Of a stretch of DNA of 34,134 nucleotides, positions 6,998 through 17,950 are shown piece after piece. The stretch lies in the NCBI GenBank assembly GCA_002733575.1, contig NVWB01000038.1, positions 3,458 through 37,591 of the forward strand, in the 5' to 3' direction. The notes under the pieces are model-generated. The model was given only the letters and a program-made list of their open reading frames with translations. It ran no database searches and was not told the DNA's origin. Made by a program: the position numbers and the translations under genes. How positions within the stretch are numbered: position 1 is the stretch's first letter; every line of letters begins with the position of its first letter. This DNA comes from Blastopirellula sp. (GTDB lineage Bacteria > Planctomycetota > Planctomycetia > Pirellulales > Pirellulaceae).

Positions 6998-9925
6998 ATG
7001 GAATCGAAAAAACGTACTCCCCCTAGTGCTCAACCGACCATAGATAAGCAGCTATTTGAAGGAATAGAAGTCATGACGACAGTTACCTCACAAGATCAAG
7101 CAATCACCCAAGTTGCCTTAGAAGTCCGTAAACGCGATGGTCGCATCACCCTGTTTGAACCTGGTTTGATCGAAAATGTGATTGATAAAGCATTTCGAGC
7201 AGAAATCGGCATTCCAGAAGATCAGGAGATCGAACCAACCTTAAATAATCAGGTTTCTGAAATTGCCGCCAATGTAATCGAGCAAGTTCGCAATCGACCG
7301 TTCAGCCGTGATGGAATCGATGTAGAGACCATCCAAGACGCGGTTGAAATTCAATTGATGCGTCACGGGCACTTCTCTGTCGCTCGTCGTTTCATCCTTT
7401 ATCGTGAAGAGCACGCCAAACTACGTGCCTTGAAGGCGGTTGACTCAGGTGGATCACTCGACACTCCACGCATCATGGTCACTGGCGAAGATGGCAAGAA
7501 ACACCCGTTTGATTCGACACGCTTGCGTCGTCGGGTTTACTCGGCCGTTCGTGGGCTAGAGCAAAACTGCTCTGCTGAAGAATTGGTCGAAGAAACCTAT
7601 CGTTCACTCTACGATGGAATTACACCAAAAGAGATCTACCGTGCGATGATCCTGGCCTCACGGACTCGCATCGAACGTGACCCTGACTACGATAAAGTCG
7701 CTGGTCGGTTGATGTTGATGGTGATTTACAACGAATCACTAGGACACTTGCATCCCAAAGAAAAAATTAGCGATGTTTGTAAGGCAAAGTTTGCCGGTTA
7801 CATTGCCAAGGGAGTCGAAGCGGGTCGTCTTTCAGATAAATTGCAAGGATATGATCTGGAAAAAATGGCCGCAGCACTTCGGCCAGAACGTGATGCAGCA
7901 TTTCCGTACTTGGGCCTACAAACCATCTACGACCGATACTTGTTGCACATCGAAGGCACACGCATCGAAACTCCGCAATACTTTTGGATGCGAGTTGCGA
8001 TGGGCTTGGCTTGGAATGAAGACAATAAAGAAGATCGAGCCATCGAATTCTATAACGTTTTGTCGACTTTCCGGTTCACTTCGGCAACGCCTACGTTGTT
8101 TAACTCGGGTACATTGCACCCTCAACTTAGCTCTTGCTATTTGAGCACGGTAAAAGACGATCTAGAACACATCTTCAAAGTTGTGTCAGACAACGCGATG
8201 CTTTCAAAATGGGCAGGCGGACTTGGTAACGACTGGACCAACGTGCGTGCTACCAACTCGCACATCAAGGGTACCAATGGTCAAAGCCAGGGCGTGATTC
8301 CATTCCTGAAAGTGGTCAACGATACTGCGATTGCCGTGAATCAAGGTGGCAAACGTAAAGGAGCAGTTTGCTCTTACTTAGAAACTTGGCATCTTGATAT
8401 CGAAGAGTTCCTCGATCTTCGTAAGAACACCGGCGATGATCGTCGTCGTACCCACGATATGCATACCGCCAACTGGATTCCTGATTTGTTCATGAAACGG
8501 GTCATCAATAAGGAAGACTGGACCCTGTTTAGCCCTGAAGAAGTGCCTGAACTGCACGAAATCTACGGCAAAGAATTTGAAGAACTGTACGAGCACTACG
8601 AAAAAGAAGCAGAAGCAGGCAACATCCGCCTAACTCGTAAAATCCCAGCCGTTGATCTTTGGCGTAAAATGTTGACCCGAGTCTTTGAGACCGGACATCC
8701 TTGGATCACTTGGAAAGATCCATCCAATATCCGTTCGCCTCAAGATCACGTTGGCGTGGTGCATAGCAGTAACCTGTGTACTGAGATTTTGCTGAACACC
8801 TCTCGTGATGAAACCGCGGTTTGCAACTTGGGTAGCATCAACATGCTTGCTCATATTCGTGATGGCAAACTTGATCAAGAGAAACTTCGCAATACGGTGA
8901 CCACTGCCATGCGAATGTTGGATAATGTGATTGATATCAATTTCTATCCAACGCCTGAAGCGAAAACCTCGAACTCACGTCATCGACCTATTGGGTTGGG
9001 CATGATGGGTTTCCAAGATGCGTTAAACGCCATGGGTTACAGCTACGCAAGTGACGAAGCGGTTGAGTTTGCTGATCGTAGCATGGAAGCCATTTCGTAC
9101 TACGCACTGCTTGGTTCTTCGCAATTAGCGGCCGAACGTGGCACTTACGAAAGTTATGCTGGATCAAAATGGGATCGAGGTATCTTGCCAATTGATTCGA
9201 TGGAACTCTTGCAAGAACAACGTGGCATGGAAGTTGATGTCGATACTAGCCAGACTATGGATTGGCAAGTTGTGCGAGACGCAATTGCCGAACATGGGAT
9301 GCGTAATAGCAACGTGATGGCCATCGCTCCAACCGCAACCATTTCAACCATCATTGGTGTGACTCAATCGATTGAGCCAACTTACAAAAATCTGTTTGTG
9401 AAGAGCAATCTGTCTGGTGAATTCCCTCAGATTAATGTTCACATGGTTCAAGATCTTAAAGATCGCGGACTTTGGGACTCTGACATGGTTGAAGCCATCA
9501 AATACTACGATGGTGGTTTACAAGAAATTGACCGAGTGCCTGAAGACCTGAAACAACGGTACGTCACCGCGTTTGAAGTTGGTCCGCAGTGGTTGATTCA
9601 CTGTGCGGCTCGCCGTCAGAAATGGATCGACATGGGTCAGTCACTCAACTTGTATCTGGCCGATCCAAGTGGCCGTAAGCTACATGACATGTACATGCTG
9701 GCTTGGACCACTGGTTTGAAAACCACGTATTACCTACGCACGCTGAGCGCCACACAAGTTGAGAAATCAACCGTGGATGTCAACCGCTTTGGAATCCAAC
9801 CTCGTTGGATGAAGAGCACCAGTGCTTCTTCGAATATCGAACTCGACCGAGCCATTGAAAACCCCGAAGAGACTCCTGCTTCAAGTGTTTGCAACTTGGA
9901 CGGAGACTGTGAGTCTTGCCAGTAA
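6998..9925 (+). CDS. nrdA: ribonucleoside-diphosphate reductase, large (alpha) subunit
   Basis: Catalytic subunit of class I ribonucleotide reductase, which reduces ribonucleoside diphosphates to deoxy forms. Two N-terminal ATP-cones are present, at about residues 40-135 (with the canonical RKRDGR nucleotide-binding segment) and 155-250; the first should be the dATP-sensing allosteric site. The barrel holds all active-site residues: C380, N592-L-C594-T-E596 (radical cysteine C594), C609 and the radical-relay pair Y911-Y912. The C-terminal redox cysteines sit in the tail [11 protein letters not shown]. At 975 aa with two cones it resembles the chlamydial and Pseudomonas NrdA type. A second start, ATG 7073 (residue 26), has a better AAGGA site and may be the true one. 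It precedes nrdB by 100 nt. Confidence 0.97.
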   Translation: MESKKRTPPSAQPTIDKQLFEGIEVMTTVTSQDQAITQVALEVRKRDGRITLFEPGLIENVIDKAFRAEIGIPEDQEIEPTLNNQVSEIAANVIEQVRNRPFSRDGIDVETIQDAVEIQLMRHGHFSVARRFILYREEHAKLRALKAVDSGGSLDTPRIMVTGEDGKKHPFDSTRLRRRVYSAVRGLEQNCSAEELVEETYRSLYDGITPKEIYRAMILASRTRIERDPDYDKVAGRLMLMVIYNESLGHLHPKEKISDVCKAKFAGYIAKGVEAGRLSDKLQGYDLEKMAAALRPERDAAFPYLGLQTIYDRYLLHIEGTRIETPQYFWMRVAMGLAWNEDNKEDRAIEFYNVLSTFRFTSATPTLFNSGTLHPQLSSCYLSTVKDDLEHIFKVVSDNAMLSKWAGGLGNDWTNVRATNSHIKGTNGQSQGVIPFLKVVNDTAIAVNQGGKRKGAVCSYLETWHLDIEEFLDLRKNTGDDRRRTHDMHTANWIPDLFMKRVINKEDWTLFSPEEVPELHEIYGKEFEELYEHYEKEAEAGNIRLTRKIPAVDLWRKMLTRVFETGHPWITWKDPSNIRSPQDHVGVVHSSNLCTEILLNTSRDETAVCNLGSINMLAHIRDGKLDQEKLRNTVTTAMRMLDNVIDINFYPTPEAKTSNSRHRPIGLGMMGFQDALNAMGYSYASDEAVEFADRSMEAISYYALLGSSQLAAERGTYESYAGSKWDRGILPIDSMELLQEQRGMEVDVDTSQTMDWQVVRDAIAEHGMRNSNVMAIAPTATISTIIGVTQSIEPTYKNLFVKSNLSGEFPQINVHMVQDLKDRGLWDSDMVEAIKYYDGGLQEIDRVPEDLKQRYVTAFEVGPQWLIHCAARRQKWIDMGQSLNLYLADPSGRKLHDMYMLAWTTGLKTTYYLRTLSATQVEKSTVDVNRFGIQPRWMKSTSASSNIELDRAIENPEETPASSVCNLDGDCESCQ

Positions 9926-9945
9926 ATACCCGTTAAGCCTAGAGT

Positions 9946-9976
9946 TCAGGCTGGTTCATTTGGAATCAGCCTGACT
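9946..9976 (+). terminator. intercistronic hairpin between nrdA and nrdB
   Basis: TCAGGCTGGTTC (9946-9957) pairs with GAATCAGCCTGA (9963-9974), a 12-bp stem with one G-T pair and a 5-nt ATTTG loop, followed by CTTTATTATC. There is no continuous T tract, so it may be a leaky terminator, an mRNA-stabilising structure or a processing site that sets the alpha:beta ratio. Confidence 0.55.
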
Positions 9977-10025
9977 TTATTATCTGTCTATAAAATTACC
10001 CTACAACAACACCTGGAGAGATACG

Positions 10026-11087
10026 ATGTCCGCATCCAGCCCTGAATTTGATTCCAAAGCGATTGGCGCCGATCGCGTGCGAGCTAACGATAAACGTCTG
10101 ATTAACTGTCATCAAGTTGATGTCAACCAATTGATGCCGCTCAAGTACAATTGGGCCTGGGAACATTATATAAACGGTTGCGCCAATCATTGGATGCCTA
10201 CCGAAGTTCCTATGACCAAAGATATTGAGACCTGGCGATCCGATAAACTAACCGATGACGAACGACTGGTCATCATGCGAAACCTGGGTTTCTTCTCCAC
10301 CGCAGAAAGCCTGGTTGGTAACAACTTAGTATTGGCCATCTTCAAGCATGTGACGAATCCAGAATGTCGTCAGTACCTGCTTCGCCAAGCGTTTGAAGAA
10401 GCGGTTCATTCGCATACCTTCCTGTATGTGGTTGAAAGCCTGGGCCTCGATGAAGGCGATATCTACAACATGTATCATGAAGTCCCATCGATTGCTCGCA
10501 AAGATGACTTCGAGATGAAGTTGACTGCCGATGTGATGAAAGAAGATTTCAGCACCGAAACTTTTGAGGGTGCCCAAACCTTCCTGAAAAACCTGATCGG
10601 TTACTACATCATCATGGAAGGCATTTTCTTCTATACCGGGTTTGTGATGGTACTGTCGTTCCATCGCCGAAACTTGATGACTGGTATTGGAGAACAATTC
10701 CAATATATCTTGCGAGATGAAACCATTCACTTGAATTTTGGTATCGACTTGATTAATGGAATCAAAGAAGAGAACCCAGAGCTATGGACTCCAGAGTTTC
10801 AACAAGAAATCATCGATCTAGTTAAAGAATCTGTTCAGTTGGAGATCGAATACTCGACAGCCTGCTTGCCGAATGGAATTCTTGGCTTGAATAGTGAGCT
10901 TTTTGAAGAATATGTACAACATATCGCAGATCGTCGTTTAGAACGCGTTGGTTTGCCTCGTCAGTTTGGTGATAAGAAAAATCCATTCCCATGGATGAGC
11001 GAAACAATTGACTTGTCGAAAGAGAAAAACTTCTTTGAAACACGAGTCACCGAATATCAAGTATCTGGGGCCCTGAACTGGGACTAG
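10026..11087 (+). CDS. nrdB: class Ic ribonucleotide reductase, small (beta, R2) subunit
   Basis: Radical-generating subunit partnering NrdA; 353 aa. The metal ligands are E94, E125, H128, E198, E232 and H235. The radical-tyrosine position (E-x-x-H-S-x-x-[Y/F]) is phenylalanine, F132. Each position is exactly five higher than in Chlamydia trachomatis R2 (E89, E120, H123, F127, E193, E227, H230), the prototype of class Ic enzymes, which use a Mn(IV)/Fe(III) centre instead of a tyrosyl radical. The [13 protein letters not shown] stretch and the following ESLGLDEG are chlamydia-like too. A strong GGAGAG ribosome site lies upstream of the ATG. It is probably co-transcribed with nrdA and ends in a terminator. 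The subclass call rests on residues, not on a measured cofactor. Confidence 0.96.
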   Translation: MSASSPEFDSKAIGADRVRANDKRLINCHQVDVNQLMPLKYNWAWEHYINGCANHWMPTEVPMTKDIETWRSDKLTDDERLVIMRNLGFFSTAESLVGNNLVLAIFKHVTNPECRQYLLRQAFEEAVHSHTFLYVVESLGLDEGDIYNMYHEVPSIARKDDFEMKLTADVMKEDFSTETFEGAQTFLKNLIGYYIIMEGIFFYTGFVMVLSFHRRNLMTGIGEQFQYILRDETIHLNFGIDLINGIKEENPELWTPEFQQEIIDLVKESVQLEIEYSTACLPNGILGLNSELFEEYVQHIADRRLERVGLPRQFGDKKNPFPWMSETIDLSKEKNFFETRVTEYQVSGALNWD

Positions 11088-11129
11088 TTCAGTCGGTTTG
11101 ATCTTCGTTGGAAGATGAGCAAAATACAT

Positions 11130-11166
11130 AAAGATCAGGCTGAGTTCGCTCGGTCTGATCTTTTTT
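11130..11166 (+). terminator. intrinsic terminator of the nrdAB operon
   Basis: AAAGATCAG (11130-11138) pairs with CTGATCTTT (11155-11163). The stem continues inward with G-T pairs to a TTCG tetraloop and is followed by T tract to 11166. Confidence 0.8.
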
Positions 11167-11250
11167 CTGCGCAATCGTCAGAAATTACTGGCTGTCTCGC
11201 TTTTTTTGAGACCAAGACCTGTCTCTCAATTGCGAACAAGTATAATATGA

Positions 11251-12273
11251 ATGCGTAGTAAGTACCCCCTTTCCCGCTTGGATTTTACAATGCGTGCGAA
11301 ACGCCATATTGGTTTGCCGATCACCCTGGCCGTGATTATGATCGTGCTGTTGATCGTACTCATCATCGGCTGGGTCTGGATTACGGTGCATGGTGCTTAC
11401 AATAACGCGAATGACGCACCCTTTTATTGGACTTTTCTCCCCATCGGGTCGATCTTTCTGTTGACCATCTTGGCCGGTGTGATCACGTATTTAGTGCTTG
11501 CGATTAAAGCGATCAATTTAAATCAACGTCAAGCCAATTTTATCGATAGCGTGACCCATGAACTAAAAAGCCCAATTGCTTCTTTGAAACTGTTTCTGCA
11601 AACCCTGAATCGACGCAGTGTTAGCGAAGCAGAAAAAAGTAAGTTCTACGGAACGATGCTCGACGATGTTGAGCGATTGGACCATTTGATTAATCATCTA
11701 CTCGATGCTGGCCGGTTGGATAAAGAACGCGACGATGCAGAAGTGGAAGAGATTCGCCTCGATAAACTATTAGAAAGTTGTGCCGAGGCAACCACGTTGT
11801 TGTATCGTATTCCTGAATCTGTGGTAACGCTCGAACTTCAACCATGTGTGCTTCAAAGCTGCCGAGGTGATCTCGATATTTTATTTCGGAATTTGATCGA
11901 CAACGCGGTAAAATACTCAGGTACCGATGCCCAGGTAGAAGTTGGGTTGAGTATTGATGCCCAACAAGTGGCGACGATACGAATCACGGATAACGGCCCC
12001 GGAATTCCCGAACAAATGCGGCGAAAGATCTTTGGGCGGTTCTTTCGTTTAGGCATGGAGCTACAACGCAAAAAACCAGGCACAGGCCTTGGTTTGTACA
12101 TTGTCCGCACGCTAGTTCGTCGACTCAGGGGAACCATCACCGTGCTTGATGCCCCCAGCGGAACTGGCACCATGTTTGTGGTTACCCTCCCTCAGGTCCA
12201 ACTGACTACGGATCAGTTGAACTCAAACCACCAAGCTTCAAACGTCAATCGGTCGAAGGAACAACCGTCGTGA
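11251..12273 (+). CDS. two-component sensor histidine kinase
   Basis: A membrane histidine kinase that should phosphorylate the regulator encoded next. From ATG 11251, two membrane helices lie at about residues 21-47 and 60-86 with only about a dozen residues between them, so there is no extracytoplasmic sensor domain. The H box is SVTHELKSP with phospho-acceptor H103, the N box NLIDNAVKYS (214-223), G1 DNGPGIP (247-253) and G2 GTGLGL (277-282). The tail beyond residue 315 is polar and disordered-looking. TATAAT sits directly before the ATG (11241-11246), which would make this start leaderless or too early. ATG 11290 (residue 14) is a good alternative. The gene overlaps the regulator gene by 4 nt (GTGA). 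Confidence 0.93.
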   Translation: MRSKYPLSRLDFTMRAKRHIGLPITLAVIMIVLLIVLIIGWVWITVHGAYNNANDAPFYWTFLPIGSIFLLTILAGVITYLVLAIKAINLNQRQANFIDSVTHELKSPIASLKLFLQTLNRRSVSEAEKSKFYGTMLDDVERLDHLINHLLDAGRLDKERDDAEVEEIRLDKLLESCAEATTLLYRIPESVVTLELQPCVLQSCRGDLDILFRNLIDNAVKYSGTDAQVEVGLSIDAQQVATIRITDNGPGIPEQMRRKIFGRFFRLGMELQRKKPGTGLGLYIVRTLVRRLRGTITVLDAPSGTGTMFVVTLPQVQLTTDQLNSNHQASNVNRSKEQPS

Positions 12274-13046
12274 ATCACTCGGACAAATTGCCCGCTCATA
12301 CCCATATTCTAGTGGTCGAAGATGAAGAGCATCTAGCAACTGGCATTCGATTTAATCTCGAAGCCGAAGGCTATCAAGTCACCGTTGCAACGGATGGGCA
12401 CACCTCGCTAAAGCATGTAGAAGAGCATCCAGGCGAAGTCGATCTGGTGATTCTTGACTTGATGCTGCCCGGCATGAGCGGCTATGAAGTCTGCGAGACC
12501 TTACGTGCCAAGGGCGAAGAAATGCCCATTTTGATTCTTAGCGCCAGAACCTTGCCGGAAGATCGTACGCGTGGGTTCGATCTCGGTGCAGATCAATACA
12601 TGATGAAACCGTTTGATCTTGACGAGTTTCTGAGTCGTGTTAAAAATCTGTTTGCCATTCGCAACCGCAGTCGCAAGCAGATTGTTCCAAAGCAAGACAG
12701 TTTAAAGCAAATCACCATCGGCACAGCCACAGTCAACTTCGAGACCCATCAAGTCACCAGCGGCGACAAAACCGTGCGTTTGACCCAACTAGAGTCTAAA
12801 CTATTACTCTACTTCTGCGAAAACGAAAACCGGATCATTCCACGCAACGAACTGCTTGAAAACATTTGGGAAATGCCCGGCAACATCAACACTAGGGCGC
12901 CCGACCAATTCATCCGCCGCTTACGCAAGATGTTTGAAGTGGACCCCTCTCAACCTCAACACTTCATCACCATCCGAGACGCCGGGTACCAGTTTATTGG
13001 GAATCAAGAAGACGCGGTGGAAGAAACTGATTCGGATAATAGTTAG
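12270..13046 (+). CDS. OmpR/PhoB-family response regulator
   Basis: DNA-binding regulator paired with the preceding kinase; it starts with GTG inside the kinase stop (GTGA), indicating translational coupling. The receiver domain (about residues 12-128) has the acidic pocket EDE (17-19), phospho-acceptor D63 in LVILDLMLPG, the conserved switch Ser at S91 (ILSAR) and K113 in MMKPFD. A winged-helix trans_reg_C domain follows (about 148-245, ending in IRDAGYQF). A short acidic tail closes the protein. Target genes cannot be read from the sequence; the convergent desaturase gene is the nearest candidate. Confidence 0.95.
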   Translation: MNHSDKLPAHTHILVVEDEEHLATGIRFNLEAEGYQVTVATDGHTSLKHVEEHPGEVDLVILDLMLPGMSGYEVCETLRAKGEEMPILILSARTLPEDRTRGFDLGADQYMMKPFDLDEFLSRVKNLFAIRNRSRKQIVPKQDSLKQITIGTATVNFETHQVTSGDKTVRLTQLESKLLLYFCENENRIIPRNELLENIWEMPGNINTRAPDQFIRRLRKMFEVDPSQPQHFITIRDAGYQFIGNQEDAVEETDSDNS

Positions 13047-13089
13047 TACTCCGAGTGGCGTTTGATTGATTCATCAGTGGCGCAAAGAA

Positions 13090-13125
13090 ATAGGCCAGAT
13101 TCAAACGGTGTTGAATCTGGCCTAT
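13090..13125. terminator. bidirectional terminator-like hairpin
   Basis: ATAGGCCAGATTCAA (13090-13104) and its perfect complement (13111-13125) form a 15-bp stem with a 6-nt loop between the convergent regulator and desaturase genes. The minus-strand tail (TTCTTTG) is more T-rich than the plus-strand one. Confidence 0.7.
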
Positions 13126-13162
13126 CTATAAACGTCAGAAGTGATTGTTCGCAGCTAAAAGC

Positions 13163-14176
<1,014 letters not shown>

Positions 14177-14386
14177 AAAGCTAATCCTCTGCTTGGGGGT
14201 AATTCAAAGTAAACTCTTCAAACAGCGTGAGTTTTTTATGTCTCGTGATGGATGAATTGTAATGGTTTTCTTTGAGAACCGGGTATGCAGTATGTTTCAG
14301 TTCCGTAATAGTTGTGTAATAGCTACCAGATCAGTCGCCGAAAAGCGGTTTACCACAACGGTTTAGGTGCATTTAGAGGTCGCCCC

Positions 14387-14406
14387 GCACCCTAGGCGAA
14401 GGGTGC
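14387..14406. repeat. REP-like hairpin downstream of the sulfotransferase
   Basis: GCACCCT, a 6-nt loop, AGGGTGC: a perfect 7-bp GC-rich stem 20 nt beyond the stop of the minus-strand gene. No T tract follows on either side, so a REP element or RNA-stabilising hairpin is more likely than a terminator. Confidence 0.45.
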
Positions 14407-14425
14407 AGGACAGAGCACATTAGAA

Positions 14426-15127
14426 TTACGCGGCAACCTTTTGGCTTTTAACTACTTTTTGCATGTAGGATGGCGTATGAATAATCCCATCGAAGTTGTA
14501 GCCAAAAAATTGAGCATCATCGGCAAGTTGATCGCCAACAAACTCTGCTAATTGATCAGAATAATAGGTGCGATAGTCGCGGTGTTTTGAAGGCCCTATA
14601 TGTGAAAGCTGGCCCTCCATTCCAAGTATATCTAAGATGTAATTGGTATCCTCTGCTAAGGATTCAAACCGACCAACAAAGTCAACAATGCAGTTGCCTT
14701 GAGCATCGGCTACAAATTGCTTTTGTCGTCCTTTATTTGGTTTATTTAAATACCAATAAATAAACTCCTCAAATGATTTTCCTTTCACTTGTTTGTGGCG
14801 TTTGTTATTTGTACTTTCAAGAACAAAGTGGTATTGAGATACCAGGGCATCCCAAGGATTCCTGACAATTGCAAACTTGAAGAGAGAATTATAAACATCT
14901 CGTGGAAAATGTTTGCGGATTGTTGCAGCGGTCGAATGACCACGGAAGCGTTTACTACGATAGGGTCCATAGTGGTTCACCCGAATTTTAATCATCTCTA
15001 GTAAGCGGTTTACCAGATATGTCCGGGGGTCTTCTGAAACCGATACAAGAACATTACCTAGACTCTTTCCTCCGGTTTTAGGAACATGAATGAAGAGAAA
15101 GTTCTTTTCGTACGAAATTAAGCACAT
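14426..15127 (-). CDS. sulfotransferase family 2-like protein
   Basis: A 233-residue PAPS-dependent sulfotransferase, expected to transfer sulfate to a carbohydrate acceptor. The 5'-phosphosulfate loop is FIHVPKTGGKSL (residues 12-23), and the 3'-phosphate-binding element is FAIVRNPWDALVSQYHF (near 84-100). There is no signal peptide or membrane helix, so it is predicted to be cytoplasmic. The acceptor is unknown. Proteins of this family occur in capsule and exopolysaccharide loci, but no glycosyltransferases lie nearby; it stands alone between a desaturase and a toxin relic. The base composition is somewhat more AT-rich than its neighbours, which could mean acquisition by transfer, though this is only an impression. 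Confidence 0.85.
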   Translation of the reverse strand: MCLISYEKNFLFIHVPKTGGKSLGNVLVSVSEDPRTYLVNRLLEMIKIRVNHYGPYRSKRFRGHSTAATIRKHFPRDVYNSLFKFAIVRNPWDALVSQYHFVLESTNNKRHKQVKGKSFEEFIYWYLNKPNKGRQKQFVADAQGNCIVDFVGRFESLAEDTNYILDILGMEGQLSHIGPSKHRDYRTYYSDQLAEFVGDQLADDAQFFGYNFDGIIHTPSYMQKVVKSQKVAA

Positions 15128-15355
15128 TGTTTGATAATACCTTGTTTTGATACTTGGCGGATCTCAGAGTGAAGCGAATCTAGCGGGACTCTAGATTTGA
15201 ATCAAGATCATATTGCAACATCAGTGCTAGCAGCAGGGCGTCAGTCTTCATAATAGTACCCCCGATTTTTGTCCGACGATTCGCACATCTAGAAATGAAA
15301 TTTAGTCTAAATAACTAGTTACAATTTGAGACTTGATCATGCGATAAGCATAATT

Positions 15356-15454
15356 CTAGAGAGACTGAATGTCTTGATCTCCACGGATCACACGTATTAT
15401 TTCCACTTGGGCATCCAGATAGCGAAAGAAGATCACATAATGGCCCAGGTAGTT
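15356..15454 (-). pseudogene. C-terminal relic of a ParE/RelE-family toxin
   Basis: On the minus strand a frame reading NYLGHYVIFFRYLDAQVEII then RVIRGDQDIQSL ends at a stop (TAG, 15358-15356). This is the terminal beta-sheet of ParE/RelE toxins, where a strand such as YLIFYR is followed by VEIIRVLHGxRD. Only about 33 codons remain. Upstream the frame runs into the 3' end of the DUF1080 gene, and neither the N-terminal half nor an antitoxin gene is present. It is therefore a broken gene, cut at or near 15455. The rest of 15128-15456 (the spacer to the sulfotransferase) shows nothing else recognisable. Confidence 0.7.
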
Positions 15455-15456
15455 GC

Positions 15457-16242
15457 TTACGGCTTGTTCACCACAGCATCAGTTTTTGCTTCTTCTTTTG
15501 GCAATACACCCACTACCGGTTTTAGTTCACGGACCCAGATATTGCGGAAGCGGACAGGGTTGCCGTGGAATTGAAGTGAGATTGATTCTTTGGCCGCATG
15601 TTTTTGATAATGGGGTGGTTGATCCCAGAAAGTGCCGCCGAGCATTTGGAATTGATTTTGCACAACTACGCCATTGTGTAAAACGGTGATAAAACCTGGT
15701 TGAGCCAGCTTGCCAGCATCGTCAAATTTCGGTGCATTAAAGATGATATCATACGTTTGCCACTTGCCAGGGCCACGTGTGGCATTGACCAGCGGGGGAG
15801 TCTGTTTGTAAATCGAGGCCGCTTGTCCATCAAAATAGGTCGCATTTTTATAGGAATCAAGGATTTGCACTTCATAGCGGCCCATGAAGTAGACGCCGCT
15901 GTTGCCGCGACCTTGCCCGGTGCCTTTGACTTCTGCCGGCGAGGCCCATTCGAGATGTAACTGAATATCACCAAATTTCTGCTTAGACTCGATCCCCGAT
16001 TTGTTTGAGATCGCGTAACCATCTTCGATAATCCAGTTTTCGCCCTGGTTCCAAGCGGATAAATCTTTGCCATCAAACAATACGATTGCATCGGAAGGCG
16101 CCGAGCCGTTTTCTCCAGGGACAACCACTTTGGGTTCTTCCCACTTGATTCCACTCTTCCATTCATCAGCAAAAGTCGTGCTAGTAAGCGCCGATAGTGA
16201 AATTGCCAGTAATAGAGCGGGGGCATAAAAGCGATTACGCAT
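15457..16242 (-). CDS. secreted DUF1080 (3-keto-disaccharide hydrolase-like) protein
   Basis: A 261-residue exported protein with a Sec signal peptide (residues 1-25, cleavage near TTFA-DE) and one DUF1080 domain (PF06439) over about 50-240. Typical pieces are [12 protein letters not shown], the [21 protein letters not shown] segment and the closing strand [13 protein letters not shown]1080 folds like a concanavalin lectin/glucanase; some members hydrolyse 3-keto-disaccharides, but many are uncharacterised, so enzymatic activity here is inference. It is expected in the periplasm and linked to polysaccharide use, as is usual in planctomycetes. An AGGAGA ribosome site sits upstream of the ATG. 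It stands alone; its stop abuts the toxin relic. Confidence 0.92.
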   Translation of the reverse strand: MRNRFYAPALLLAISLSALTSTTFADEWKSGIKWEEPKVVVPGENGSAPSDAIVLFDGKDLSAWNQGENWIIEDGYAISNKSGIESKQKFGDIQLHLEWASPAEVKGTGQGRGNSGVYFMGRYEVQILDSYKNATYFDGQAASIYKQTPPLVNATRGPGKWQTYDIIFNAPKFDDAGKLAQPGFITVLHNGVVVQNQFQMLGGTFWDQPPHYQKHAAKESISLQFHGNPVRFRNIWVRELKPVVGVLPKEEAKTDAVVNKP

Positions 16243-16430
16243 AATAGTAAAAATCTCCTGATAAAAATATGTTTAACTAAGTGAATAATAAATATACGAG
16301 TCCTGCCAAACATGGTATTCTAGTTGAATCTCGTGGGAGAATCCAACACCTACGTGGAACTACTTTCAAGAATCGATTTTTAAGTATTGCCTCTTTATTA
16401 ACGTATTTTCACCTATAAAGAAGATTGAAC

Positions 16431-17948
16431 ATGCTTGACTGGTTTTCAGATGTCCTTGCCCAGGTCACCTCTACTATCGATGAGAGAAGAGTTGAGAGAA
16501 GAGCTGACCCTGAATTATTGAATCTGCTTCGTGCAAGTTTGCGAGAGCATGAGATTCTGTATGACAGCGCAGCAATCATTGGCAAAGCACATGTACCAAC
16601 TTTAAGCAGATCACGCTTCAAATCGAAGATGCTCGAATTGCAAAAAGGATTATTGATCAAGGTCTTTATCGAAATCGGTTCGAGTGATCGCCGGTGGAGC
16701 CGCGAAGAGATCGAGATGTCGACCGTGTTGTTCGAGTTCCTCTGGGGGAATCGAACCAGCATGGTGCAAGCGAAAAAAAACATTGAAAAAATTACGCTCC
16801 AGGCGCGAAGCTTGAGTTGGAATGATCTAGTCAAACCGTTTCGACAAATTTCAGCACTGCATGATAACCGCGCTGAACTTGAGAACCTTACTTTGCGGAT
16901 TGCTGGTTTAATAGCCAGAGCAAATGGAGTGGTTTGCTTGGAAGAGACCCGTTGTATGGAGAATATCCAGCAAGAGTTACGCAGTGCATTGTATCGAAAA
17001 GAGGGAGAAAACTCCAAGCAGCAAAGACTGGTTCCAGCGGTTGACGTGGAAGAAAAATCCAATGGAAAGCAGGAGCAGGATGAGCAAGAGTCGGTCGATA
17101 AAGATCAGATGCTTGCAGACGCCCAAGAAGAACTGGCAACTTTAGTAGGGCTTGAAGAAGTTAAAAATGAAATCCGCTTGTTGATCGATTTTTTGAAAAT
17201 TCAAGTGGCACGAGAAAGTCACGGAATCCCTCGAACCGATATTAGTTTGCACATGGTGTTCTGCGGCAACCCAGGCACCGGTAAAACCACCGTGGCGAGA
17301 ATCATCGGTCACATTCTGTGTGGATTGAATTTCCTCGAAAAAGGGCACACCATCGAGACCGACCGCTCTGGGTTAGTCGCCGGCTATGCTGGACGAACAG
17401 GCACAAAAACAAATGAACGAATCGACGAAGCGAAGGATGGCGTGTTGTTTATCGACGAAGCTTACAGTCTTTCTTCGGAGAATACGGAAGATGTGTATGG
17501 CGAAGAAGCGGTTCAAGTGTTGTTAAAACGGATGGAGGATGAACGCAATAGTTTAGTTGTAATTCTGGCCGGGTATCCTAAGCCGATGAAGAGCATGATT
17601 CGGTCGAACCCTGGTCTTTCGTCTCGATTTCAGCGGACATTTGTTTTCCCAGATTATAACGCGGAGAGCATGTTGGAGATTTTCAACCTGATGTGCCAAA
17701 AACACCATTATCGTTATACTAGAAAAGCAAAAGAAAAACTGCTGGCACATTTCCATCAAGCTTGGCTTGATCGTGACGAGCATTTCGGCAATGGGCGATT
17801 TGTGAGAAACGTGTTTGAAAAATCCATTCGTCACATGTCGAGCCGTCTGGTATTAGTCACACCTCCTTTGACAAAAAAACTATTGACGACAATTGTTGAC
17901 GAAGATATTCGATATAAATCTTCGAAGCATAGCGAAAAGGCAACCTAA
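16431..17948 (+). CDS. CbxX/CfxQ (SpoVK-like) AAA+ ATPase with TerB-like N-domain
   Basis: A 505-residue AAA+ ATPase. The N-terminal half (about residues 60-190) is helical and resembles TerB-like domains, with paired acidic segments near DRRWSREEIE and NGVVCLEE. An acidic linker (about 200-228) leads to a CbxX/CfxQ ATPase module: LVGLEEVK (238-245), Walker A GNPGTGKT (279-286), Walker B VLFIDEA (338-344), sensor 1 around VVILAGY (376-382) and the arginine-finger segment SNPGLSSRF (392-400). Family members remodel protein complexes: Rubisco activase CbbX, and EccA of type VII secretion. The partner here is unknown. ATG 16431 is preferred over TTG 16425; AAAGAAG lies upstream. First gene of a three-gene operon, with 2 nt to the next. 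Confidence 0.9.
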   Translation: MLDWFSDVLAQVTSTIDERRVERRADPELLNLLRASLREHEILYDSAAIIGKAHVPTLSRSRFKSKMLELQKGLLIKVFIEIGSSDRRWSREEIEMSTVLFEFLWGNRTSMVQAKKNIEKITLQARSLSWNDLVKPFRQISALHDNRAELENLTLRIAGLIARANGVVCLEETRCMENIQQELRSALYRKEGENSKQQRLVPAVDVEEKSNGKQEQDEQESVDKDQMLADAQEELATLVGLEEVKNEIRLLIDFLKIQVARESHGIPRTDISLHMVFCGNPGTGKTTVARIIGHILCGLNFLEKGHTIETDRSGLVAGYAGRTGTKTNERIDEAKDGVLFIDEAYSLSSENTEDVYGEEAVQVLLKRMEDERNSLVVILAGYPKPMKSMIRSNPGLSSRFQRTFVFPDYNAESMLEIFNLMCQKHHYRYTRKAKEKLLAHFHQAWLDRDEHFGNGRFVRNVFEKSIRHMSSRLVLVTPPLTKKLLTTIVDEDIRYKSSKHSEKAT

Positions 17949-17950
17949 CG

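Noticed and set aside
11241..11246. TATAAT as promoter -10 of the kinase gene
   Set aside because: There is no good -35 at 16-18 nt, and it abuts the first ATG; not listed as a promoter, only noted for the start choice.
15326..15574. 82-codon plus-strand open frame
   Set aside because: Antisense to the toxin relic and the end of the DUF1080 gene; no recognisable domain.
15666..16313. 215-codon minus-strand open frame overlapping the DUF1080 gene
   Set aside because: Shadow frame: the overlapping frame has a signal peptide, a family domain and a ribosome site.
16409..17062. 217-codon minus-strand open frame opposite the AAA+ gene
   Set aside because: Antisense shadow of a conserved ATPase gene; Ser/Arg-rich composition typical of shadows.
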